Shown here: positions 1 to 8,656 of the stretch, one piece after another
Layout of the letters: each line of letters starts with the position of its first letter
How positions within the stretch are numbered: the stretch's first letter is position 1
NCBI GenBank assembly: GCA_009733575.1
Contig: ML770006.1
Span: 1-25,893 of the forward strand
DNA from: Gymnopus androsaceus JB14
Taxonomy: Eukaryota; Basidiomycota; Agaricomycetes; Agaricales; Omphalotaceae
Length of the DNA: 25,893 bases
Direction of reading: 5' to 3'
Notes under the pieces: model-generated
The model's database searches: none
Seen by the model: only the letters and a program-made list of their open reading frames with translations
Told to the model about the DNA's origin: nothing
Made by a program: the position numbers and the translations under genes

Positions 1-2201
1 TGAGCCAGACACAATTCTCTTGCCATCAGGAGAGAATGCAACAGATGTAACCACATGTGTTTTGTGCCCTTCCCAGTGGATCTCCTTCTAGCCTCCCCAG
101 TTTCTGCATTCCAAATTCTGACTAAGTTATCATCTGAGCCAGACACAATTCTCTTGCCATCAGGAGAGAATGCAACAGATGTAACCCAATCGTGCTTGTC
201 CCTTGCATTAGAACTTGTAACTGTGGCCACCATGAATTATGACCATAGCATAATCTGGCCACCCTTGGGAAGTGTGAGGAATATGCATTCTGAAGTTTTG
301 ATTTTTTGGGAATGAATGGTAGTCCTGAAATATACAGATGTGGAGTGGAGTCTACAAGCACCTTTCCAAATACTTCTGCAAATTGTCTTATTTCATTTAC
401 TAAAACTTCCAAATCACCATGAACAGAACAAGTCTAAATGCAAATCTGGTTAGCTTAGAAGGTAATGTCACATTTCATTGTCTACATAACCATCCACTGT
501 TGCACATTTTCCATACTCCGGAAAATCACATTGACTCTGTTGAGAATGCTCAGAACTTCCATCCAGTATAGCGAGAATCCATAGAGAAATTTATTGACCA
601 AATCCATAAGAGACTTGCTTAGGTTCTATGGCTTCTAAATGCAGATGCCAAAAGCAACATGCATAAGACAGCTCAGGTGTGATAGCTTTTACTACCTCAG
701 ATGGCAGGTTTGCATTAGGCACATATGAGCTTTTTAGGTTGCACATATTGAAATGTAGTTTTTTAATCATAATTTTTAAACTTCCAACTGCTAAAATAGT
801 ATGACCCTCTACTAAGTTGATTGCAAACTTGCCACTTCTATTTCCATCCAATAAAAAATCACGGATTGATGTATGAACTGGCCAGACTGGGATGTTTGGC
901 CTGTCTACTCCAATAAACAAAGATCCCAAATATTGGATTACAACATCTTCCTCTTCCTCCTCCTTACCATATTGATCACCATGCAAATGACCATATGCTA
1001 ATTTTAAGCTTGTCAATGATACTTGTGAAAGAGGTATAGAGGCTGCCAAAACTTGTGAAATAGCTTTCCTGTATTCATTCATAATGTCTTCATCACTGGC
1101 ATCAAAAATAGACTCAAGGATGCTTTTATATAGCTTATCCAGAGAATATAAATCAATACTGTTTGGGCCAAGTGTCATGAAGTGTGAAAATTTCTTTTTG
1201 AGGTTTGCACCTGGTTTATTTATCTGATGCAAAGCATTACACACTGTAAAAGCCCATTGAAAATATCCTTCTGCCATTTTTGCCAATGCTTTACAATGGT
1301 TGTCATGTAAAGAATGGCGCCTGATGAAATATTCCATTCTGTGATGGACAAAACGATAGATATCATCTTCTGTTTGTTTTAATTGAGCCATATCTTCACT
1401 CCGTGGAGCATTTGAACAATTTTGAAAAATGTCCACAATGTCATTCTCCAGCCTAGATGTGACCAAAAAGCAGTAATTCTTTGGAAATTTATGTGCTTCT
1501 TCAGTTAATGCAGTGATCAAGCTTCCTCTTTCTGCTACATTGCTGCATTCATCCAGTGCATCTATAATAATCACTAATGGGTCACTATAATTCACCATTT
1601 CTGCTGGCTTCAAGACAAGATTTTCCCAATTTTCTTTGATGCTAGTGCTGCTCAGAATGTATGGATCCTTGTCCATTACTTCAATCAAAGCCTCTGCAAA
1701 ACCAGGCACATTCAGTCCAAGATTATAAGCAATACTGTGAATTGCCCGGGTTGCAGTTCGCTCTCCATGGAATGTGCGATTGAAGCAGAAAAATCCACCA
1801 AGACAGTTCATCTTCTTGAACTTTTTGCCAATAGTATGGCTGATGGCAGATTTACCTGTCCCAGCAGCACCATAGAGAATAAATGCTTGAGCAGTATCAT
1901 CTTCTCTGTTCATTACCCATTGAGTTATTTTTTCAATGATTTGAATTCTAGTTCCCTCCAGACATTCTTTGTCTGCCTGGATATGGGCACTGAGATCAGG
2001 GTTTAATTTCTTGGCAAGTTTCTGGTTAATATTTTCTGTCAATTAATTTCAGCAACTGCAAAAATGGGGTTTAATGTCAACAAGTCAATACTTGCCTTGC
2101 AGTACAAAGTTGTAAGTTGTACTCTTGTATTGATTTCCTTGAATATTACTGAATTCTCCATCATTGATTGTGAAATTTTGCGCATTTGAGAGAAGAGACA
2201 T
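1..2201 (-). CDS. NLR-like NACHT-WD40 protein, 3' end outside the window
   Basis: This is a STAND-class NTPase of the fungal NLR-like type, a family linked to heterokaryon incompatibility and innate recognition. My model has three exons. Exon 1 (2201-2096) starts at an ATG and reads [10 protein letters not shown], the usual N-terminus of mushroom NACHT proteins. A GC-AG intron follows (2095-2036, donor AAG|GCAAGT). Exon 2 (2035-491) carries Walker A GAAGTGKS (about 1850-1871) and Walker [12 protein letters not shown] (about 1545-1575). A 57-nt intron (490-434, with a CTAAC branch site) leads to exon 3, which opens the WD40 array. The splice phases match. Frame is lost at a TTT run (600-602), near 200, and at extra bases near 94-98 and 72-74. 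In each case the expected family sequence resumes in the next frame. It is either a decayed gene or a good gene with consensus errors. NACHT assignment is firm; the full domain count is unknown. Confidence 0.85.
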
Positions 2202-2690
2202 GATGAACTCGAATTTTGAACAATCGATGATGGTGGTTGATGTACAAGATAGAAATGTCACACTGTCACAAGCTACGTTAGTCTTGCGGATTGATTAAGG
2301 GCAGGCTTGAGAATTGGCCCATATCCCACGTCTGTGGATGCCTAAGTACCTTAGGACTTGATTGATGACATACATCTGCTGACATCGCCGCTTTCCTCCG
2401 AGATAAGCTAAAATCGGAATGATGCCGTCGGCCTTGAATTAGATTAGATAGTTCACGCGTGCACTTAATTCCTCACACGAAATTCCTGATAAGTAGTCAA
2501 TCCTCCCGAACTGGGAGGTGTAAAATCCTGGCCGGAACATTGTACATTCTACTACATACTTATGCTGCTTTATGTCACTTGTAACTCGCATGTAATCTTA
2601 AATATAGCAATAAGTATACTTTACTACCCAATCTCAGTTTCACTTGACATGCATTGAGAAAATGGTTCTTTGAGGTAGAATTAGTATACA
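2202..2690. other. Intergenic, upstream of the NACHT-WD40 gene
   Basis: This stretch has no coding frame that I can support. It must hold the promoter of the minus-strand NACHT gene that starts at 2201. I see no clear TATA box at a convincing distance and no transposon termini. Confidence 0.5.
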
Positions 2691-2692
2691 TA

Positions 2693-3625
2693 CAGTGACG
2701 GCCAGATCAAATCCACACCCCCAGATTATGTCACCAGTGCTTACAGTGGTGCCAGAAATTAACCGAACAGCATGTTTACCCATATAGCAAGCATCTAGCA
2801 GTTTCAAAAAAGTTGTAGATATATGTTTTTATGACCTGCGAGTTCATTTCTGAACTCAGTTTATTGCCATATTTAGTAATTTCTGAGCTATAGGCAAATT
2901 TATAATGATTTTAAAAGGGTGCTCTGCAGGAACTGATTTTCAGCAAAAATGGATATCACCACTGAAATCTACATGAAAAATAGCATGGGATAGCAGTTTG
3001 TTTTATTCAAATTGATTCATGTAATGCTGCTCAGTGTTGCTTCCAAAAGTCTCATTTTGGGCTATTTTTGCTCAAAATGCAAAAAATAGCCAACTTGCAG
3101 GTGAAATTTCTCCACAATGCATGTACAGATTTATATGAAACAAAATGCTATCTTATGCCATTTTTCATGTAGATTTCAGTGGTGATACTCATTTTTGCTG
3201 AAAATCAGTTCCCGCAGAGCACCCTTTTAAAATCATTATAAATTTGCCTATAACTCAGAAATTACTAAATATGGCAATAAACTGAGTTCAGAAATGAACT
3301 CGCAGGTCATGAAAACATATATCTACAACTTTTTTGGAACTGCTAGATGCTTGCTATATGGGTATACATGCTGTTCGGTTAATTTCTGGCACCACTGTAG
3401 GTCTTTTTCCCCAGTGATGCCCAAACAAAAAAAAAAGGCTACAGGCCTCCCTCCTGTTAAAATAACACCTACAAAGCGTTGGGTCATCTTTCTGTACCGT
3501 GATGAGCAGAATACAAACCCATTTTGAATACCTTTGGTGACAGCGGCATTGGGAGATGGACTAGAGCGCCAGTGACATAAGCGGTTTCCAAATTTGGGGG
3601 TGTGGATTTGATCTGGCCATCACTG
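2693..3625. mobile_element. Tc1/mariner-type element remnant (outer element of a nested pair)
   Basis: The ends are inverted copies: the left end begins CAGTGAYGGCCAGATCAAAT and the right end is its reverse complement, with about 31 matching positions. Both sides are flanked by TA (2691-2692 and 3626-3627), the target of Tc1/mariner elements. Without the inner insertion (2744-3397) only about 277 bp of this element remain, so it is non-autonomous. A 36-codon frame from the ATG at 3418 starts with a lysine-rich stretch and may be a leftover of the transposase N-terminus, but that is a guess. The end structure and TA flanks are read directly from the sequence. Confidence 0.8.
2744..3397. mobile_element. 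Fold-back (long inverted repeat) element inside the mariner remnant
   Basis: This 654-bp element is nearly all palindrome. The arm at 2744 to about 3030 is matched by the reverse complement of about 3110-3397, with scattered mismatches that increase inward. The ends begin CAGTGGTGCCAGAAATTAAC, and TA flanks both sides (2742-2743 and 3398-3399). The centre adds a smaller hairpin (GGCTATTTTTGC pairing with GCAAAAAATAGCC, about 3060-3094). It contains no plausible gene. TA flanks and the CAGTG start suggest a Tc1/mariner-mobilised MITE. Confidence 0.82.
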
Positions 3626-3627
3626 TA

Positions 3628-4783
3628 GAGTCTAATGTATAAAACAAGTCCTTGACAAAACCATTGAGTGATATTCTCACCAAGAAAATGTTTACCTCTC
3701 TTATTTGATAATGGTACCTAGTGCAACTCGTAAGTGGTCTGAAGATTGGGTATGTAGATTAAATGTCAGTGCATGAAATCCACATTAAAAATGTGCATCT
3801 GTGCTTCATAAATGGTCCTCAATGATTATATGTAAACCACAACTCACTGAAAAAGGGCATACCTCCTTGCAAAGGGTCTAGGGATGCAGCTTTCAGAGAG
3901 AAGCTTGAGCAGTTAATATAGCACCAGCAGGGTATATTTTACGCTTTAAAACAAGCTCATATGGAGAAATTTAAGTGAAAACTTACAGAGAAACAGGATA
4001 CCTTCGGACTTCCTCATAGCACAGTTTAGCACTTTAGTGGCAAGGGTTGCGGAAGTTGACTTTTTAGAATGAAGGCTTTGGGATTAAATTATTGTAAGTA
4101 GCGTATATTTACGCTTCAAAATGAGCCCTCTATGTAGAAACTTTGAAGAAATTTGAACACAAACTTATTTTAAAAACAAGTTTCCGTGAGCAAACTGCGT
4201 GAGATTTGAAACCAGTGCCAGGAGCGCTTATAAAGCCTTTAGCGCTAATTTCCTGCCGCTGCCAATTTGTAAAATCTTGAAAACCATTGGCTAGGTCCTA
4301 AGGTTATCCTTAGCGCCACTATAGTGGCAATCCCCGACAGCCCCAATGTCAGGAACAACAACTATACACAACATTGGTTGAAGCACGTACCCGTGAAACG
4401 TTGGCACGAAACACTTGAGAGCAAGAAATAAACTGAAATTCGATTTACTGCACAATCAGTAGAAATAAATAAAGGTCGGCCTATTGCAAATAGTCTATGA
4501 ATATATATATGTATTAAAAGAGACGAATAATAATCTATACACCATATGAGAAATCGAAGCAAATGTAAGAACCGCGGTGCTCACCATGGAATAGTTATTG
4601 TAAACAACCTTGCAAACCCTTGTTGATGGTACTGCTAAATCCAGACTGTCGCGCCATTTCATGATTGTAGAATAAGGGATGGGCTGAGGCCATTTCTGCT
4701 TTGCAATTTCTAGAGCTTGCACCTCGGCAGCAGCATGTTGAATACATGCTTCCTTCCTTTCCAGTCGTCTACGGTTGTTGAAA
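3628..4783. other. Intergenic DNA with a diverged direct repeat
   Basis: No supported gene lies here. A diverged direct repeat is visible: about 3930-3988 (GGTATATTTTACGCTTTAAA and on) resembles about 4098-4168 (CGTATATTTACGCTTCAAAA and on). A minus-strand open frame from 4815 down to about 4495 includes an RRRLERKEA-type basic stretch and PIPYSTIMKWRDSL, which looks protein-like. It has no good start and no family I recognise. Confidence 0.35.
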
Positions 4784-4816
4784 GAACCAGGGGCCAGTTC
4801 AACCGGCCCCTGGTTC
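4784..4816. repeat. Perfect 12-bp inverted repeat
   Basis: GAACCAGGGGCC (4784-4795) is followed after 9 nt by its exact reverse complement GGCCCCTGGTTC (4805-4816). It would form a strong hairpin. The embedded CAGGGGCC/GGCCCCTG resembles hAT-type termini, but no element body lies between the arms. Confidence 0.6.
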
Positions 4817-4820
4817 GCAA

Positions 4821-5074
4821 TGGGAGCCTGGGTACAGGAGATCTACCAAGAGATCACGGATCTTGACGATGGCGACTGGACCTCCCTTCTTACTCTCGCC
4901 ATCACCACTTACGATTCCAACTATAAACGCAATCCGAGCCAGGAGCAATCTGCGCGTCTGGCTGCCGCAAGTGAGGCAGCCGCTGTACAAGCTTCCTTGA
5001 CTCCCACGCCAGCTCCTCAGGCTCCAGCTGTCTGTTGCTCTCTGAAGGACAAGAGAACTACCTTGAATCAATGA
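4821..5074 (+). CDS. Small open reading frame, unrecognised
   Basis: From the ATG at 4821 the frame gives 84 residues. It begins with an acidic segment (QEITDLDDGDW), then reads SLLTLAITTYDSNYKRNPSQ, and ends in an alanine-rich, proline/threonine-rich tail. Composition is protein-like and the local base composition is less AT-rich than the flanks. I do not recognise a family. It could be an exon of a larger gene or a transposon gag fragment. The opposite strand is also open here (4799-5095), so coding on this strand is not certain. Confidence 0.25.
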
Positions 5075-5095
5075 TGTACGTTCATTCTTATTCAT

Positions 5096-5377
5096 ATCCT
5101 AATCTACTGTCGCTGATGTTCAAGTTCCACTCAGACGCACATTACATTCCCATCTACATACTATTACAATACAGTTATGCTGTCTGTATGTACCGAAAAA
5201 TCCCTACTCATTTTACTACGCTTTGAAACATGCTTGAATAATACTTTAGAGCCCGCTTTCACGGTAAGATCAGTTGCTTATGGGTAGCTTTGGGTGCGCT
5301 TTAGTGCTTGACAGGTGCTTTCAAGGATATTGGGGGGTGCATTTAAAGCTTTCAAAGCTCTAAAGCCACTTGACGTT
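5096..5377. other. Intergenic DNA with repeated GCTTT motifs
   Basis: The segment is rich in GCTTT/AAAGC words. CTTTAGAGC (5244-5252) and its reverse complement GCTCTAAAG (5357-5365) bound a roughly 120-bp stretch. No flanking duplication is seen, so I do not call a transposon. Confidence 0.3.
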
Positions 5378-6373
5378 TTACTGATGTTGGCCAGCATCCA
5401 GACATGATACATAAACAATGGACACAGAGCAAATAGCATTGAGTATTGAAGATGGATAACCGCAACCTTCCATCACTTCGTAAATCAATGATTCTAAATC
5501 TCTTTGAGCAACACGGTTGTATATCTCGATATTTTCGCTGATGAATACCTCAACAAGGGTTTGATTTGAGAGTTTATACAGTGAAAGGTAGTTGTATTGG
5601 AAAACCTTGCTGAGTAGTGTGAGGAGGTCAAAGGATTCCATCTTGGGATTTTTCATGCAATAGACAGCAGAGCCCTTTTTAATGCCTGCTTTCACTGAAA
5701 CGGCAGTAGAGAGGTGTTCAATATCAATCGAGGAACAAGATGTTAAGGCCTGCTTGATAGACAGAATGAATTGGGAAAGCGTGTATATATTGGGTTCTCA
5801 TTTGGTAGGGGGTTCAGCGGGGATGGACTTAATGAGTGAACAATAGATAATGCCCCCAAAACATGATTGATACATCGAGCAAATGAATGGATATATGTCA
5901 TGGTCAGGAGGTGCGTTAGAAGGTTGACCGGAACACATGTCAAGTATTTTGTTGATTAAATACAGCTTATTTTTTTGTACAGGCCCACCATCTAAATCAA
6001 TTGAGGACAAGTCGGTCATGTTTAACTTTATAAGTTGTTCATGCCTCATTTCATGTGCTTCGGGTAAGGTCCAACGAGGGACAGAGGATAAGATCTCATT
6101 GTAAATGACATTTAATGTACTCATGGTTGGGAAGGTCAAAGACCAACGTCTAATGAGAGTGATGGGGGTAGACAAGAGAAAACCGGAAGCAAAAACAGAT
6201 GTTTCATGTATGAAGCAAAACGTGGCAAAACGTGGCGCCTGGGAACAACCTTCCTTATAGCATCGTTTTTGGCGACTTTTTAACCGATCGCTGCGTACAG
6301 GACCCTCCCCTTCCCTTCGGTCAGTGTCGGGGATTTGGGGATAATTCCATATCGGAACTTGGGTCATATCCAT
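5378..6373 (-). pseudogene. Unrecognised protein-coding frame broken by one in-frame TGA
   Basis: Two apparent frames (6373-5798 and 5695-5378) are one continuous frame of 332 codons with a single TGA at 5800-5798. The frame stays open on both sides, including the 102 nt between the stop and the next methionine-type codon. The N-terminal part has a Cys/His cluster (CYKEGC, then CFIH; spacing C-x4-C-x8-C-x3-H) at about residues 38-56, preceded by a basic stretch. The C-terminal part is leucine- and serine-rich without obvious membrane segments. I tested for an intron over the TGA and found no GT-AG pair that keeps frame. It may be a decayed gene, a transposon-derived frame, or a gene with a sequencing error. 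I assign no function. Confidence 0.45.
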
Positions 6374-7161
6374 TCAAAGCGGGTAGGCCCGGCGACTCGA
6401 AATCATCTTGATTACACTTGAGACATGCAAGTTATATGAGATACAAAGTATATTGGACCCTAAAAACTAGTGCAATACATCGAGGTATAGCTTAATAAAC
6501 TCTCTCTTTTCTCTTTCTTTTTTCCCTTTTTTGACACTTGAAAAACTTGAATTTTTTGTCAAATCCACAGACTTAGGACATGGGCCTGAGAATTTAGACC
6601 CGTGCTTTGCAATGATGTTCAAGCCTCACTTGTGCAACTTTCCACATTGATACTTAACTACAGGCAAACATTTTTCATTGTCCTGAAATTTGCATATATA
6701 ATTAGGCTTAGCTACTATCGTCACATTAAGTACTAACATACTTAGTCAACCTGTGAGCTCCGAGCTAAGAGCAAGAGAAATCGTAGCAAGGCTTCTAAGG
6801 GTTCGGGATTTTCAGTCGGAGAGGGCATTACAAAACTCGGAATTCTGCCCACAGGCGACTTCATCTAGAGAAAAAATTCATGCCAAGAAAGGCCCTGGAC
6901 CGACTTTGACTTTGAGTATTTACCTCAACGAACATTCACAAGTCTATATTCACGAAACCTGCCTGCTTTTGCATATTATGATTCAACAGAAATTGATTCT
7001 TAAGTCCCATACCATGTCGTTTACTCTTTAACGAGGAAATTCGTATAAGTGACTTTGATGACTGCACTTGCCTTGCTATCATCGTATCATCGTATCCGAT
7101 CGTATAGTACTAAATCTACCGTTAAAGAAAATTTATGGGTGCATTTGGAGCCTAAGAAATT
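6374..7161. other. Intergenic DNA
   Basis: I see no gene here. A plus-strand frame at 6753-7031 lacks a convincing start and protein-like composition. There is a pyrimidine-rich run (about 6500-6530) and short ATCGTATC repeats at about 7080-7105. Confidence 0.4.
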
Positions 7162-7169
7162 GTAGCGCC

Positions 7170-7598
7170 AGGCCCCCAGAAACTCCCCCTAACCCTTGTC
7201 CGGCCAAGCGGCCTCAAGTACGCTATGATTTTGGTCTCAAATACGCTATTTCGGACAGGGACGGTCACGTGAATTCGAAAAAATCGCGAAAAAATCAAAA
7301 TAAAACCCAAAAATAATCCTGAGCGAGCCCTACTGGCCTCTGTACACTTTGAAAAGACTGGAACACGTTCTTCAGCGCTTTAGCGCTTCCACAGTCCTTC
7401 ATGCTTCATGCTTCTTCAGCCGAGATACCTTACATTTTTTCGGTTCGGCCCTCGCGCGCGAACCTAAAGTACGCTATATAGGACAGGGAAGCAAGTTTTT
7501 TTGCCTCAAATACGCTATAATAGGACAGGAAAATCGTCAAAATCGCGACCTAAAATACGCTATTCCGGACAAAGGTTGGCGGTAGTTTCTGGGGGCCT
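7170..7598. mobile_element. Non-autonomous DNA transposon with perfect 8-bp target duplication
   Basis: The 429-bp element has termini AGGCCCCCAGAAACT and the reverse complement, with the inverted match extending about 36 bp to TTGTCCGG. It is flanked by GTAGCGCC on both sides (7162-7169 and 7599-7606). An 8-bp duplication fits hAT and a few other superfamilies; the AGGCC terminus is not the commonest hAT start, so I leave the superfamily open. Inside, ATACGCTAT-type words followed by GGACAGG or a close variant recur about five times near both ends, as expected of subterminal transposase-binding repeats. It carries no gene. Confidence 0.82.
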
Positions 7599-7654
7599 GT
7601 AGCGCCGTTTTTCATTGTCAATGGAAGGTTTGACTCGTAGGAAATAAAATCCTG

Positions 7655-8275
7655 AATATACATTCGACGATTGTCGCCAAAAAGACCCTTGCATTTGGCG
7701 GAGCACGTGATGTTCCCACATCATATCCGGGCGTCAAAGCGGATTCAACAATCGAAGTTCGCAAGTTATACGTTGTCTGAGTACTTACCCCCAGTCGCAT
7801 TATCATTACATATTATATTTGTAGCGCATTACCTTGCAGCTACATAGCTGAGACAGGACCCCATACATAACGAGTGTCAATTGTGAAACTGCATGTTTAC
7901 TGTAATAATGCTTGAGCTCAAGGCCTTAGAAGACGGCCTTTAACTTAAAAAAGTGCCTATTGTATATTCCAAACCACTCGAAGCTTTGGAAGGCCCCAGA
8001 GATGGTCCAATGCGAGCTCGGTCACAGATTGAAAGCAATCTACAAACTTGGAAAGACATTGACAAAGTTATACTTTATTGCAACTAGTAGTACTTTACAG
8101 AGTCACGAAAATAAACACACTGTTGTGCAACTTGGAGGTACTCAGGCAAGTATAACTACTGTATTATAACTTGCGAACGTTGAATCCGCTTTGACGCCCG
8201 GATATGATGTGGGAATATCACGTGCTCCGCCAAATGCAAGGGTCTTTTTCAAAACTTTTTGGCGACGATCATTCG
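7655..8275. repeat. Widely spaced inverted repeat with CACGTG box
   Basis: The left arm (about 7655-7786) reappears in reverse complement at about 8137-8275. The best block covers about 70 bp with one mismatch, around GGAGCACGTGATGTTCCCAC in the left arm. The arms differ by small indels (7 nt after GATTCAAC, and an extra TTTTGAAAAA-type stretch in the right arm). The 350-bp spacer holds no gene. Both arms translate to the same short peptide (TPGYDVG, then SRAPPNARVF), a result of shared DNA rather than proof of coding. It could be a degraded transposon's ends or a duplicated promoter block. Confidence 0.6.
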
Positions 8276-8656
8276 ACGCCCTAAAGGTTGATCCAATCCG
8301 ATCCGATCGATTCCCTGTCTTTTTCCGACCTACGGCGACGATGTTCAGTTTGACCTTCAGCGCAGTGAACACCTTTTCTTCTAAATCTCATGCTTGATTA
8401 AACGCTATTGGGGTCTATGTCGGAGGATTAAGCTAATTTGAGGAATTAAAAGTCTTCGAGGGTGCGTTCTTTTTGGTCCTCTCGATTATCTGAAATCGAT
8501 ATGTTTTCAGGGCTTTTTAGCTCCTGCTGAAACATACGGATTTGCAGGAACTCGTATCTAATCGATCTCTTTTAGTCGCTTGTAATTCAGAAAGACTACT
8601 CTTCAGCCGCCGTATTAGAGACCTACGGCTACCAGACTCGCGGTCTCTGCTCTTAA
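8276..8656. other. Region upstream of CTF18, possible 5' exons
   Basis: This stretch must hold the CTF18 promoter and probably its first exon. A candidate short intron (donor GTGCGT near 8472, acceptor TTTTCAG near 8511) and the in-frame segment ahead of the TAA at 8654-8656 (…ETYGYQTRGLCS) may be parts of the N-terminus. I could not build an open path from an ATG, so no start is given. Confidence 0.35.

Noticed and set aside
3294..3527. 77-residue plus-strand frame
   Set aside because: It crosses the boundary between the inner fold-back and the outer mariner remnant, so it is a chance frame.
7618..8397. Two frames sharing TPGYDVG…SRAPPNARVF
   Set aside because: They come from the two arms of an inverted repeat. 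No start, domain or exon structure supports a protein.
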